DNA of 64,000 nt from Sinorhizobium fredii NGR234 (GCF_000018545.1 NC_012587.1:3070001-3134000), one strand, 5' to 3'; shown: positions 17,508 through 26,983, counted from the stretch's first letter. The notes: a model not told the origin generated them from the sequence alone. Translations and numbers: made by a program.

Positions 17508-18560
17508 CTAAAGCCCCAACAGGCGCCTGTTCGCCGCCTCGTCCGTGCCGCTGTCGGCGAAATCGTCGAAGGCTTTTTCGGTGACGCGGATGATGTGCGC
17601 CTTGACGAACTCGGCGCCTTCGCGCGCGCCGTCCTCCGGATGTTTCAGGCAGCATTCCCACTCGACCACCGCCCAGCCGGCGAAATCGTTCGCGGCCATC
17701 TTGGAGAACACCGCGCCGAAATCGACCTGGCCATCGCCGAGGGAGCGGAAGCGCCCGGCGCGGTTCACCCAGCCCTGGTAGCCGCCATAGACGCCCTGCC
17801 GGCCGGTCGGGTTGAACTCCGCGTCCTTGACGTGGAACATCCGGATGCGGTCCTTGTAGATGTCGATATTGTCGAGATAGTCGAGACACTGCAGCACGTA
17901 GTGCGACGGGTCGTAGAGCATGCAGGCGCGGGCATGGTTGCCGGTGCGCTCCAGGAACATCTCGTAGGTGATGCCGTCGTGCAGGTCCTCGCCCGGATGG
18001 ATCTCGTAGCAGACATCGACGCCGCAATCCTCCGCATGGTCGAGGATCGGCTTCCAGCGACGGGCCAACTCGTCGAAGGCGGTCTCCACAAGGCCCGCCG
18101 GACGCTGCGGCCAGGGATAGACGAAAGGCCAGGCGAGCGCGCCGGAGAAACTCGCCATCGCGTCGAGGCCGAGGTTCTTCGAGGCGGTCAGCGCCAGCTT
18201 CACCTGCTCGACCGCCCATTGCTGGCGCGCCTTGGGATTGCCGCGCACCTCCGGTGCGGCAAAGCCGTCGAAGGCCTCGTCATAGGCCGGATGCACCGCC
18301 ACCAACTGGCCCTGCAGATGCGTCGAGAGCTCGGTGATCTCGATGCCATTGTCGCGTGCCTTGCCGGCGATCTCGTCGCAATAGGTTTTCGATTCCGCCG
18401 CCTTCCTCACGTCGAACAGCCGGCCGTCCCAGCTCGGGACCTGTACGCCCCTGTAGCCGCAGTCGGCCGCCCATTTGGTGATCGAGTCCCATGAATTGAA
18501 CGGCGCCGCATCACCGGCGAATTGCGCAAGAAAAAGCCCCGGTCCCTTGATGGTCTTCAT
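17508..18560 (-). CDS. Sugar phosphate isomerase/epimerase family (AP-endonuclease-2-like TIM barrel)
   Basis: 350 aa. TIM-barrel family with metal ligands in typical spots: Glu in DVCYEIHPGEDLHDG, Asp/His in LYDPSHYVLQCLDYLDNI, His in RIRMFHVKDAEF, Glu in AVVEWECCL. Such proteins isomerise or epimerise sugars or inositols and commonly pair with Gfo/Idh/MocA dehydrogenases, one of which lies downstream beyond the IS110 element. ATG at 18560 with AGGAGGAATTTTG just upstream. A palindrome resembling a LacI operator lies about 100 bp upstream (18661-18676). Substrate unknown. Confidence 0.88.
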   Translation of the reverse strand: MKTIKGPGLFLAQFAGDAAPFNSWDSITKWAADCGYRGVQVPSWDGRLFDVRKAAESKTYCDEIAGKARDNGIEITELSTHLQGQLVAVHPAYDEAFDGFAAPEVRGNPKARQQWAVEQVKLALTASKNLGLDAMASFSGALAWPFVYPWPQRPAGLVETAFDELARRWKPILDHAEDCGVDVCYEIHPGEDLHDGITYEMFLERTGNHARACMLYDPSHYVLQCLDYLDNIDIYKDRIRMFHVKDAEFNPTGRQGVYGGYQGWVNRAGRFRSLGDGQVDFGAVFSKMAANDFAGWAVVEWECCLKHPEDGAREGAEFVKAHIIRVTEKAFDDFADSGTDEAANRRLLGL

Positions 18561-18660
18561 TCAAAATTCCTCCTGGGTGGATCGGTTATCTGAAACACCG
18601 GCCTGCCGGTCGAGTGATATTCGAGCGCTTCGCCCCGCAATTTTCGGTATATCTTAAATA

Positions 18661-18676
18661 CCTGCAACGTTGCAGG
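18661..18676. promoter_or_regulatory. LacI-type operator candidate upstream of the isomerase gene
   Basis: CCTGCAACGTTGCAGG is a perfect 16-bp palindrome with a central CG, the geometry of LacI/GalR operators. It stands alone in the 289-bp gap between xylA and the isomerase gene, about 100 bp upstream of the latter. The same core GCAACGTTGC recurs at 24052. The rest of the gap (18561-18849) shows no gene. Confidence 0.55.
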
Positions 18677-18849
18677 AGCGAGAAACTAGCAGATTCTTCG
18701 CGAGGGGCAATGGGCTTCTGCCCTGTCGCGAAGAGGATCGGATGACATCCGCGGCTGCGTCACGAATGCAGGTATGAACCGCAAGTAGCGGCTGACAGGC
18801 ATGATGAAATCCAACTGCCTGCCAGCCCGCTTCGAACCCTTCGCCCGCG

Positions 18850-20160
18850 TCAGACGTAGCGGTTGACGACGTTCTCCAGATATTCCTGCCTGCCGGATTT
18901 CGGCTGTGGATTGAGATCGGCCTTGCGCACCCAGGCTTCAATCTCATCGAGCGAGAAGCCGCCATCGAGCATCTTCTTCGCCTCCGGCACGTTCCAGCCG
19001 GCATAGCGCTTTTCGAGCGGCCCGGAGAGCGCCTTGTCCTCGACCATCTTCGCCGCCGCCTTGAGACCGCGGGCGCAGCAATCCATGCCGCCGATATGGC
19101 CGATCAACAGATCCTCCGGATCGATCGACTGGCGGCGGAGCTTCGCATCGAAGTTCGTGCCGCCGGTCTTGAAGCCGCCGCCCGAGAGCACGTGGTGATA
19201 GGCGAGCGCCATTTCCGGAACGTTGTTCGGGAACTGGTCTGTGTCCCAGCCGGACTGGTAGTCGTTGCGGTTCATGTCGATCGAACCGAAGATGCCGAGC
19301 GCATTGGCGAGCGCCAGTTCGTGCTCGAAGGAATGGCCGGCGAGAATCGCGTGGCCCTGCTCGATATTGACCTTCACCTCGTTCTCGAGGCCGTATTTCT
19401 TGAGGAAACCGTAGACGGTCGCGACGTCGAAATCGTATTGATGCTTGGTCGGCTCCTGCGGCTTCGGCTCGATCAGGATCGCGCCCTTGAAGCCGATCTT
19501 GTGCTTGTACTCGACGACGAGGTTGACGAAGCGGCCGAGCTGGTCGAGCTCGCGCTTCAGGTCGGTGTTGAGCAACGTCTCATAGCCTTCACGCCCGCCC
19601 CACAGCACGTAGTTCTCGCCGCCGAGCCGTTGTGTCGCGTCGATGCAGGTCTTCACCGTCGCCGCGGCAAAGGCGAAGACGTCCGGATCGGGGTTGGTCG
19701 CCGCACCGCCCATATAGCGGCGGTTCGAGAACAGGTTCGCCGTGCCCCACAGCAGCTTGACGCCGGTCGCGGCCTGCTTCTCGGCGAAGTGATCGACGAT
19801 CTCGTTGAGGTTGCTGGTGTTCTCGGCGAAGTTCCGGCCTTCGGGACGCACGTCGGCGTCATGGAAGCAATAGAAGGGGACGCCGAGAAGCTGGAAGAAT
19901 TCGAAGGCCACGTCGGCCTTCAGCTTCGCCGCGTCCATCGTGTCCTTGAACCAGGGACGTTCAAAGGTCTGGCCGCCGAACGGATCGCCGCCCGGCCAGA
20001 CGAAAGTGTGCCAATAGGCAACGGCAAAGCGCAGATGGTCTTCCATCCGCTTGCCGAGGACGATCTCGTCCGGATTGTAGTGGCGGAAGGCGAGCGGATT
20101 GGTGCTCTCCGGCCCTTCATATTTGATCTTGGCGATATCGCCGAAAAAACCCGTGCTCAC
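18850..20160 (-). CDS. xylA: Xylose isomerase
   Basis: 436 aa, the group II xylose isomerase length. Converts D-xylose to D-xylulose in the cytosol, using two divalent metals. Catalytic His100 and Asp103 lie in [13 protein letters not shown]; also [28 protein letters not shown] and [20 protein letters not shown], which carry the metal and substrate ligands. Upstream of xylB product flow but downstream in order: xylB is 120 bp upstream on the same strand, and the gap holds an imperfect palindrome (20217-20236) that may be an operator. Confidence 0.97.
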   Translation of the reverse strand: MSTGFFGDIAKIKYEGPESTNPLAFRHYNPDEIVLGKRMEDHLRFAVAYWHTFVWPGGDPFGGQTFERPWFKDTMDAAKLKADVAFEFFQLLGVPFYCFHDADVRPEGRNFAENTSNLNEIVDHFAEKQAATGVKLLWGTANLFSNRRYMGGAATNPDPDVFAFAAATVKTCIDATQRLGGENYVLWGGREGYETLLNTDLKRELDQLGRFVNLVVEYKHKIGFKGAILIEPKPQEPTKHQYDFDVATVYGFLKKYGLENEVKVNIEQGHAILAGHSFEHELALANALGIFGSIDMNRNDYQSGWDTDQFPNNVPEMALAYHHVLSGGGFKTGGTNFDAKLRRQSIDPEDLLIGHIGGMDCCARGLKAAAKMVEDKALSGPLEKRYAGWNVPEAKKMLDGGFSLDEIEAWVRKADLNPQPKSGRQEYLENVVNRYV

Positions 20161-20216
20161 GGCTGTCTCCTATGTGAATGCCGGCACCTTTTGCGGCGGA
20201 ACCGGCCATTTTGGTG

Positions 20217-20236
20217 GAAAGTAATCGATTTCATTC
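20217..20236. promoter_or_regulatory. Operator candidate upstream of xylA
   Basis: A 20-bp imperfect palindrome centred on ATCGAT (GAAAGTAATCGATTTCATTC; 16 of 20 positions symmetric) lies 57-76 bp upstream of the xylA ATG. Position and symmetry suit a LacI-family regulator. The core differs from the GCAACGTTGC sites and from the site at 22816, so the cognate regulator is not settled. Confidence 0.4.
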
Positions 20237-20280
20237 TCACGTTCAGGGCGACCAGTGCGGACCGGTCGCGTCGCCTTTGG

Positions 20281-21735
20281 TTACATCGTCGCTTCCTTGA
20301 TTGCGGGATAAAGCCGGCGGTAGCGCTGGTAGGCGTCCTCATAGGCCGCCACCAGCGAGGCATCCGGCTCGATCGTCTCCGCCGTCGCCGGCGCAAAGCA
20401 GGTGGCGACCGGATCGGCGCCGGTGGCGGCGATTAGCCCGAGCCGTGCTGCACCGAAGGCCGCGCCGAAATCGCCGTCGGCCGGCAGATCGACCGGCAGG
20501 TCGAGTGCGGTGGCGATCGACTTCAGCCAGTAGCGCGACCGGGATCCGCCACCGATCGCGGTGACGCGGTTGAGCGTCGTGCCGGCCGCACGCAATGCTT
20601 CCAGGCTATCGCGGATCGCGAAGGATACCCCTTCCAGCACCGCCTGTGTCAGCGTAGCGCGGGAGCTTTCATGGCCGAGACCGGCAAAGGCGCCACGGAT
20701 CGCCGCGTCATTGTGCGGCGTGCGCTCGCCGGAGAGATAGGGCAGGAACGTCACCGGACCCGGGGCCTTGAGGGTGTCGCCGAGCTCGCCCGTCAGCTCC
20801 GCGGCGCTCCGGCCGGTCACGCCCGAATGCCAGTTGAGCGCATCGGTCGCCGAGAGGATCACCCCCATCTGGTGCCAGGTGTTCGGCAGCGCATGGCAGA
20901 AGGCATGGACGGCGCTTTCCGGATTGGGAAGATAGCTGGCATTGGCGGCAAACAGCACGCCGGAGGTGCCGAGCGAGACGAAGGCCTGTCCTTCTCCAAC
21001 GGTGCCCATGCCGCAGGCGGACGCCGCATTGTCGCCGGCGCCGCCGGCAACGACGACCCCGGGCCCCATGCCCCAGCGGCTTGCAAGCTCCGGCCGGAGC
21101 GTGCCGGCGCTCTCCGTTCCCTCGACCAGGTCCGGCATCTGCCGCTCTTCGAGGTGGGTCGCGGCAAGCAGGCTTTCAGACCACTTGCGCTTGCCCGTAT
21201 CGAGCCAGGACGTGCCGGCGGAATCCGACATTTCCGAAATATGTTCGCCAGTCAGCCACAGGCGGAGATAATCCTTGGGCAGGAGGACCCAACGCACTTT
21301 GGCGAAAATTTCGGGCTCGTTTTCGCGCACCCAGCCGAGTTTTGGCGCGGTGAAGCCGGGGAAGACGATGTTGCCGGTCAGCGCCCGGAATTGCGGATCG
21401 CTGTCGAGCGCCGCCGCCTGGCGAAAGCTGCGCGTATCGTTCCAGAGGATGGAGGGGCGCAGCACCTTGTCGCTTTCGTCGACGAGCGTCGCGCCGTGCA
21501 TCTGGCCGGAAAGACCGATGCCGCGCACCGCGCCGAGCGCTTGCGGATGCGCCTGCTTGAGACCCTGGATGGCCTCTTCGGCGGCTCGGCACCAGTCGGC
21601 CGGGATCTGCTCCGACCAGCCGGGATGCGGCCGCGACACGTCGAGCGCGGCCGAGGCGGAGCCGATGATCTTCTGGTCGCCGTCGATCAGCGTGGCCTTG
21701 ACGCCGGACGTGCCGAGATCCAGTCCGAGAAACAT
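20281..21735 (-). CDS. xylB: Xylulokinase
   Basis: 484 aa, FGGY carbohydrate kinase of usual length. N-terminal phosphate-binding MFLGLDLGTSGVKATLIDG; conserved SGQMHGATLVD and LRPSILWNDTR for xylulose binding; FGGY signature 2 around GVSFAIRDSLEALRAAG with the ATP-site TAIGGGSRSRYW. Phosphorylates D-xylulose to xylulose-5-phosphate for the pentose phosphate pathway. It starts 10 bp after the LacI regulator stop, so regulator and kinase are probably co-transcribed, with xylA next. Confidence 0.96.
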   Translation of the reverse strand: MFLGLDLGTSGVKATLIDGDQKIIGSASAALDVSRPHPGWSEQIPADWCRAAEEAIQGLKQAHPQALGAVRGIGLSGQMHGATLVDESDKVLRPSILWNDTRSFRQAAALDSDPQFRALTGNIVFPGFTAPKLGWVRENEPEIFAKVRWVLLPKDYLRLWLTGEHISEMSDSAGTSWLDTGKRKWSESLLAATHLEERQMPDLVEGTESAGTLRPELASRWGMGPGVVVAGGAGDNAASACGMGTVGEGQAFVSLGTSGVLFAANASYLPNPESAVHAFCHALPNTWHQMGVILSATDALNWHSGVTGRSAAELTGELGDTLKAPGPVTFLPYLSGERTPHNDAAIRGAFAGLGHESSRATLTQAVLEGVSFAIRDSLEALRAAGTTLNRVTAIGGGSRSRYWLKSIATALDLPVDLPADGDFGAAFGAARLGLIAATGADPVATCFAPATAETIEPDASLVAAYEDAYQRYRRLYPAIKEATM

Positions 21736-21745
21736 TTGGTCCTCC

Positions 21746-22783
21746 TTAGGCCTGCCCGTTCGGCAGGTTGTCTTTCAGGAATATGTCGATGCGAATGCGT
21801 TCCTGCGCCTCGATCACCGGCAGCCCGTCCGCCTTGGCTTTCAGCACTCGGATGGCACTGCGGATCTCGTGGCCCGCGTCCTGGTTGAGCAGGACGTCGA
21901 TCGTTCCGGAAAGAAGGGCCGCGCGGCTATGGGGCGTCAGTTCGTGCGCAATCGCACAAACCGCTTCGGCCTTGCCGGCCTTCTCGAGCGCGGCAACGAG
22001 ACCGCGATTGCCCGCACCAAGACTGTAGATGCCGGCTATGTCCGGGTGGCGATCGAGGAGCGAGGCGACGAGCTTTTCGACAAGCGACGCGTCATCCTGT
22101 CCCTCGACCACCGGCAGCAGCAGCCGGGGTTGGAAGCATTCGCCCATGACTGCCTGAAAACCCTCCAGCCGCTCCCGGTGGTCGCGCACGAGCATCGATC
22201 CGGCGACCACCGCCACCGGCCCCTCGCGCCCACCGAGGAAGCGGCCCATCAGGTTCGCCGCCGTGCGGCCAGCCGCAATATTGTCGACGCCGGCGAAATG
22301 ATCGCGGGCCGATCCCGGCAGGTCAGAGACGACGGTGACGACGACGATGCCATCGTCACGCAGGCGCTTGACCGCCTGCGTCACCTCCGGCGCGTCGACC
22401 GCGACGACCGCGACGCCGGCCGGCTGCCGCCGATGCGCCTCGGCCAGGGCATCCGCCAGGGCGCGCGCGTCGAAGGCCGGAACGCAGATAAGCGCGATTT
22501 CCGTCCGCTCGGCCGCCGAGCGCGCCATCGCAGCCTTCACCTCTGCCTCGAGTCCGCGCATGAAGGTGTTCTCGCCGGCGGGAAGAATGAAAACCAGCGG
22601 ATAGCTGCGGCCCTTGGCGAGATTGGCCGCGGCGACGTCACGGACATAGCCGAGCGTCGCGATCGCCCGCTCGACCTTGTCGCGCGTCACAGATCTGACG
22701 CCCGGGCGATTGTTCAGAACCCGGTCGACGGTCGCCAGGCTGACGCCTGCCTCCGCAGCGATATCGTGAACGGTTGGTCGCAT
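21746..22783 (-). CDS. LacI-family transcriptional regulator (xylose operon)
   Basis: 345 aa. N-terminal LacI HTH: TVHDIAAEAGVSLATVDRVLNNRPGV, then the hinge helix region and a periplasmic-binding-protein-like sensor domain (FILPAGENTFMRGLEAEV, GVDNIAAGRTAANLMGRFLGG, GIYSLGAGNRGLVAALEKAG). Encoded directly before xylB and xylA, so a xylose or related sugar repressor is the natural inference. A near-perfect 22-bp palindrome at 22816-22837 lies 33 bp upstream of its ATG and would allow autoregulation. Confidence 0.9.
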   Translation of the reverse strand: MRPTVHDIAAEAGVSLATVDRVLNNRPGVRSVTRDKVERAIATLGYVRDVAAANLAKGRSYPLVFILPAGENTFMRGLEAEVKAAMARSAAERTEIALICVPAFDARALADALAEAHRRQPAGVAVVAVDAPEVTQAVKRLRDDGIVVVTVVSDLPGSARDHFAGVDNIAAGRTAANLMGRFLGGREGPVAVVAGSMLVRDHRERLEGFQAVMGECFQPRLLLPVVEGQDDASLVEKLVASLLDRHPDIAGIYSLGAGNRGLVAALEKAGKAEAVCAIAHELTPHSRAALLSGTIDVLLNQDAGHEIRSAIRVLKAKADGLPVIEAQERIRIDIFLKDNLPNGQA

Positions 22784-22815
22784 CGCTTCCTCCTCGCGAC
22801 ACCCCTTAGAGGAAG

Positions 22816-22837
22816 TTTTGATGTACGTAAATCAAAA
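22816..22837. promoter_or_regulatory. Near-perfect 22-bp palindrome upstream of the LacI regulator
   Basis: Symmetric about TACGTA with flanking TTTTGAT and ATCAAAA arms; only one pair (position 8 with 15) breaks the symmetry. It lies 33-54 bp upstream of the regulator ATG, where it could block its promoter. Likely operator for this or another LacI-type protein. Confidence 0.55.
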
Positions 22838-22881
22838 ATATCGAGAGAGCGAAAAAGCCATCGAATTTGGGCGCCGACATC

Positions 22882-24000
22882 TCAGCCGAAACGCCTGTTG
22901 AACGCGTGGGTGAAGGCGGCACGACCCGTCTCGCCACGTGCCTCTCCGAAGACCACATCCAGGAACTCGTCGGTCACTCTGACCAGCGCGAAGCCGCCGA
23001 GATAGGCGGCCTTCGGCTTGAAGACATCAAGTCCACCGACGCGATAGGCCATCACCCGGTCATGTTCGTGCCCATGAAAGAGCCCGACGACATTGTAGCC
23101 CTCAAGCGTCGCGAGCAGGCGATCGCGCTCAGCCGGGCTCCACCAATGCGGCTCGCCGCCGCCCTGATCGTCGAAGGTTCCTGCCGCAGCGTCCCAGACC
23201 TCGGTCGAGAACGCATCCCAGCCATAATGCTGGAACAACACGACCGGGCGGCCGTCGGCGGCGAAGGCGGCGAGGTCGCGCTTCAGCCACGGCAGGCCGC
23301 TCACGGCCCCTTTGTTCCGGTCCCCGCCGAAGCGCTGCAGTTGCACGAGATGAAGTCCGCCCCAGTCCCAGGAATAGTTGTCGGACAGCGGATCGTAGTT
23401 CGAGACAGGCACTTGTGGCTTGTAGAAGACCGACTGACGATGGGTAAGCTCCACATAGTCGCGCAATTCGCGGCGATACCAATCGACGTTCGGCGGCGTG
23501 CCGTCCTGATCGAGATCATGGTTTCCGAGACCGACATAGACAGGATAGTGGATGTGGTGCGGTCCGACGCCATGCTCGTAACGGCTCTGGAACTGCTGCA
23601 GCTGCCGCCCTTCGCGCGGCTCGCGAACCTGCCCGCCGCCGTCGTCGGTGATATCGCCGCCGAGGACGAGGCCGGACGGCCGAACGATCTTCGTTCCGGC
23701 GCTGGCAAGGCCGCTCGGTTTTCCGTCGATCGTTTCCGGCCAGAGCTGCCCCGGAAGCGCGTTGAGAGCCGCGATGTGGCGCAACAGGTTGGCGTCGGTC
23801 TTGCCTTCCTGCTGACAATTCGGCGCAAGGCCTTCCGTCGAAACGATGCAGGCATGGATGTCATTGGAAAAAAGGAAAGTCGCGTCGACCAACGGCCGGG
23901 TTGCCGCACGTCCATTGCCGGCGACCAGCGACAGGCCGAAGCCCGCCGCACCGGCAAGAAACATCCGCCTGGACGGCACAAGGAATGCATTATTGTTCAT
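22882..24000 (-). CDS. Tat-exported calcineurin-like metallophosphoesterase
   Basis: 372 aa. Twin-arginine signal SRRMFLAGAAGFGLSLVAG near residues 10-28. Metallophosphoesterase motifs in order: FSNDIHAC (D-x-H), LGGDITDDGGG (GD), YVGLGNHDLDQDG (GNHD), LFQHYGWDAF, and FHGHEHDR (GHxH). A folded, probably Mn/Fe-loaded phosphoesterase exported to the periplasm. Monocistronic between the LacI gene (98 bp away) and emrB. A GCAACGTTGC palindrome lies about 52 bp upstream of the ATG. Substrate unknown. Confidence 0.9.
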   Translation of the reverse strand: MNNNAFLVPSRRMFLAGAAGFGLSLVAGNGRAATRPLVDATFLFSNDIHACIVSTEGLAPNCQQEGKTDANLLRHIAALNALPGQLWPETIDGKPSGLASAGTKIVRPSGLVLGGDITDDGGGQVREPREGRQLQQFQSRYEHGVGPHHIHYPVYVGLGNHDLDQDGTPPNVDWYRRELRDYVELTHRQSVFYKPQVPVSNYDPLSDNYSWDWGGLHLVQLQRFGGDRNKGAVSGLPWLKRDLAAFAADGRPVVLFQHYGWDAFSTEVWDAAAGTFDDQGGGEPHWWSPAERDRLLATLEGYNVVGLFHGHEHDRVMAYRVGGLDVFKPKAAYLGGFALVRVTDEFLDVVFGEARGETGRAAFTHAFNRRFG

Positions 24001-24051
24001 GATGCCCCGCGCGACTGAACAGCTGAGAAAAACTCGAGCGCAGCGGATTTT

Positions 24052-24061
24052 GCAACGTTGC
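24052..24061. promoter_or_regulatory. GCAACGTTGC palindrome upstream of the phosphoesterase gene
   Basis: Perfect 10-bp palindrome with the same core as the site at 18661-18676, 52 bp upstream of the phosphoesterase ATG. The two sites bracket the xyl block and suggest shared LacI-family control. Confidence 0.45.
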
Positions 24062-24121
24062 CCGGAGAGCGTAAAGCGCGTCTCTTCAGCTGCGGGGAAA
24101 AAACTGGCCTTCCCCGTGCCG

Positions 24122-25711
24122 CTAGTGCCCGCCCCCGCCTGGCCCAGCGCCCTCCGGCTTCTTGATCATCAGCACGCCAAGGATCATCGCCAGGAACAGG
24201 GCAGTGAGGATCAGGAAGACGTCGATGAACGACATGATGACGGCCTGTTGCTGGACCATCTGAGCCAACTGATTGACGGCGGCCGTCGCGCCATCCAGTC
24301 CGTAGGCGTCGAAGTTCGACGTCATGTTGTTCAACCGCTCGACCGCCTCCGGATTGCCCCATTGGACATGTTCGGCAAGCCGGGCGTAGTGGAGATCCTG
24401 GCGCTGCGTCAGGATCGTATTGATGATGGCGAGGCCGACGGCGCCGCCGAGGTTGCGCGTCAGGTTGAAGAGACCGGAGGCGTTGCGGATGCGTGCCGGC
24501 GGCAGCGTGCCGAGCGCGATGTTGTTGATCGGCACCATGCAGAGCATCAGGGAGCAGCCGCGCAGGATCTGCGGCACGAGCAGTTCCCAGAAATCCCAAT
24601 CGGCAGTCAGCTGGCTCATCGTCCAGGTGCCCGCCGCAAAGCCGGCAAAGCCGATCGTCATCATCACGCGCGGATCGAGCCGTCCGGCGAGGAAGCCCGC
24701 GACAGGCGCCGTGAGGAACATGGCGAGGCCGGAGACGAACATGGTCTCGCCGATCATCAGCGAATCATAGCCGCGGATGCGCCCGAGATAGAGCGGGTAG
24801 AGATAGGTAAGGCCATAGAGGCCGATGCCCATGACGAAGGAAAACAGCGAGCCGAAGGTGAAGTTGCGATTGGCGAAGGCTCTGAGATCGACCACCGGAA
24901 ACTCCACCTTGAAGGCCCGGTAAAAGAATATCGCGGCGGCCACAGTTGCGGCGACCGCGCCGATGACGATGTGGTCGTCATTGAACCAGTCGTTGGCATT
25001 GCCCTCCTCCAGCACATATTCGAGCGATCCGAGGAAGATCGCCATCGAGAACAGGCCCCACCAGTCGAACTTCTTGAACAGCCCCAGCTCCGGTTCGTCG
25101 AAGTCGATGAAGATCCAGGTCAGCGTCGCGACGATAATGCCGGGAATGACGTTGACGAGAAACAGCCAATGCCAGGAAAAGGCGTGGCTCAGATAGCCGC
25201 CGACCGTCGGGCCGATGGTCGGGGCCAGCGTCGCGATCAGACCGATGATCGGCGAGACGATATTGCGCTTCGACGCCGGGAAGATCGTGAAGGCGGCGGC
25301 GAACACCGACGGAATCATGCCGCCGCCGATGAAGCCCTGGATCGCCCGGTAGACGATCATCTGGTCGATATTGGTGGCGGTTGCCGCAAGCGCGCTGGAA
25401 GCGGTGAAGCCGGCGGCCGCGACGGAGAAGAGCACGCGCGTCGAGACGATTCGGGCGAGCGTCCCCGACAGCGGGATCATGATGACTTCGGCGATCAGGT
25501 AGGCGGTCTGCACCCAGCCGATCTCGTCCGATCCGGCCGAAAGTCCCGCCTGGATTTCGGCAAGCGAGGCCGAAACGATCTGGATGTCGAGGATCGCCAT
25601 GAACATGCCGACGACCATCGCGAAAAAGGCGATGAGCCGCCGCGGATCCATGCGCTCCTCTGCCCCGGCGCCGCTTGTCGCCACCGGGTTCACTGTTGCC
25701 GTCGCAGCCAT
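24122..25711 (-). CDS. emrB: DHA2-family multidrug efflux MFS transporter
   Basis: 529 aa, about 14 membrane helices, EmrB/QacA type. Signatures: TM1 MVVGMFMAILDIQIVSASL, motif A region WVQTAYLIAEVIMIPLSGTL, motif C region APTIGPTVGGYLSHAFSWHW. It starts 21 bp after the emrA stop, and works with EmrA to export hydrophobic toxic compounds from the cytoplasm across the envelope with an outer-membrane channel encoded elsewhere. Controlled with emrA by the divergent TetR gene. Gly-rich C-terminus. Confidence 0.93.
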   Translation of the reverse strand: MAATATVNPVATSGAGAEERMDPRRLIAFFAMVVGMFMAILDIQIVSASLAEIQAGLSAGSDEIGWVQTAYLIAEVIMIPLSGTLARIVSTRVLFSVAAAGFTASSALAATATNIDQMIVYRAIQGFIGGGMIPSVFAAAFTIFPASKRNIVSPIIGLIATLAPTIGPTVGGYLSHAFSWHWLFLVNVIPGIIVATLTWIFIDFDEPELGLFKKFDWWGLFSMAIFLGSLEYVLEEGNANDWFNDDHIVIGAVAATVAAAIFFYRAFKVEFPVVDLRAFANRNFTFGSLFSFVMGIGLYGLTYLYPLYLGRIRGYDSLMIGETMFVSGLAMFLTAPVAGFLAGRLDPRVMMTIGFAGFAAGTWTMSQLTADWDFWELLVPQILRGCSLMLCMVPINNIALGTLPPARIRNASGLFNLTRNLGGAVGLAIINTILTQRQDLHYARLAEHVQWGNPEAVERLNNMTSNFDAYGLDGATAAVNQLAQMVQQQAVIMSFIDVFLILTALFLAMILGVLMIKKPEGAGPGGGGH

Positions 25712-25732
25712 CTCCGCTACTCCTTCGCGCGC

Positions 25733-26947
25733 TTACTTCGCCTCGGCAACCTTCGCGGTCTTGGGCGCCGTGCGCGTGTCGACGTCGACCACGACGCTCA
25801 GGCCGGCTCGCAGGTTGCCCTTGGCGAGCGCGTCGGCCGGCAGCGTGATCCGGACCGGTACGCGCTGGATGACCTTGGTGAAGTTGCCGGTGGCGTTCTC
25901 CGCCGGCAGCAGCGAGAAGACCGAGCCGGAGGCCGGCGAAATCGATGCGACCGTGCCCTCGATCGCGTGCTCGTCATAGGCATCGACATGGACCTGGACC
26001 TTGGATCCGGGAACCAGATGGGCGATCTGCGTTTCCTTGAAATTCGCGTCAATATAGAGCTGATCCGTCGGCACCAGGGCGGCAAGGCGCTGGCCGGCCG
26101 CAACCAGGTCGCCGACCTGGACGGCGACATTGCCGATCACGCCGTCATAAGGCGCTTTCAGCACCGTGAAGCCGAGGTCGCGGTTCGCCTTGTCACGCGA
26201 AAGCCCCAGCGAACGGATCGTACTTTCCGATTCGGCACGCTGCGCTTCGAGCACGGTGATATTTGCCTTGGCCGAGGCGATGTTGGCTTCGGCGCCCACG
26301 AGATTCGCCCGCGCCTGGTCGAGTGCGACCTGGGCGCTATCGCGCGAAGCATCCGTTCCAAAGGCCTTGGACTGCAGGTCGCTTGCGCGCTTTTGGGTGA
26401 GTTCGGCACCCCTGACCGCCGCTTCGAAGGCGTTCTTCTGGGCCTCGGCCTGGCTGAGGCTCGCCTGGGCGCCGGCGATCTGCGCATCGAACCGGCTGAG
26501 CGCCAGCTTCTGCGTGGCGATCTGCGCCTCGGCCTGTTCGGCCGCGATGCGATAGTCGCCGTCATCCAGCGTCACGAGCGGATCGCCCGCCTTCAGATGC
26601 TGGTTGGCGACCACATCGACCCTGGCGACATAGCCGGAGACTTTCGGAGAGATGGTCGCGATGTCGCCCTCGATATAGGCGTCATCTGTCGAGACCATGA
26701 AGCGGCCGTTGGTCCACCAGTCGTAGCCGTACCAGGCCCCGGCGGCGAGCAGCGCCAGCCCGATGGCCGGAACAACCGGCTTGCGGCGTTTCTTGGCGGG
26801 AGCGACAGCCTCGGCAGCCGGACGATCCGTCACCGGCGGGGCCTCGCCGGTCGGGGCCTTGGCCTCGGTGCTCGGAGCATCGGCGACTTCGAAATCGTCG
26901 TCGACGGGGCGGACGCGCGCAACGCTGGAGGTGCTGGAAGCGGACAT
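25733..26947 (-). CDS. emrA: HlyD/EmrA-family membrane fusion protein
   Basis: 404 aa. Cytoplasmic N-terminus, one membrane anchor (VVPAIGLALLAAGAWYGYDWW, about 48-70), split lipoyl domain (GDIATISPKVSGYVARVDVVANQHLKAGDPLV...), a long coiled coil rich in Ala/Gln/Lys (about 125-235) and a beta-barrel (DLYIDANFKETQIAHLVPGSKV-like). Periplasmic adaptor of the EmrAB pump. ATG at 26947; its promoter and an operator lie in the 245-bp divergent region shared with the TetR gene. Confidence 0.93.
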   Translation of the reverse strand: MSASSTSSVARVRPVDDDFEVADAPSTEAKAPTGEAPPVTDRPAAEAVAPAKKRRKPVVPAIGLALLAAGAWYGYDWWTNGRFMVSTDDAYIEGDIATISPKVSGYVARVDVVANQHLKAGDPLVTLDDGDYRIAAEQAEAQIATQKLALSRFDAQIAGAQASLSQAEAQKNAFEAAVRGAELTQKRASDLQSKAFGTDASRDSAQVALDQARANLVGAEANIASAKANITVLEAQRAESESTIRSLGLSRDKANRDLGFTVLKAPYDGVIGNVAVQVGDLVAAGQRLAALVPTDQLYIDANFKETQIAHLVPGSKVQVHVDAYDEHAIEGTVASISPASGSVFSLLPAENATGNFTKVIQRVPVRITLPADALAKGNLRAGLSVVVDVDTRTAPKTAKVAEAK

Positions 26948-26983
26948 GGGACACCGTTTGGGCTAAATTAGTTAAATTGAACT

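Noticed and set aside
23846..26971. Open frame of about 1,040 codons on the plus strand opposite emrAB
   Set aside because: Composition is Arg/Asp/Gly-rich shadow coding, with no family motifs; the minus strand holds two clear genes. High GC makes such antisense frames common.
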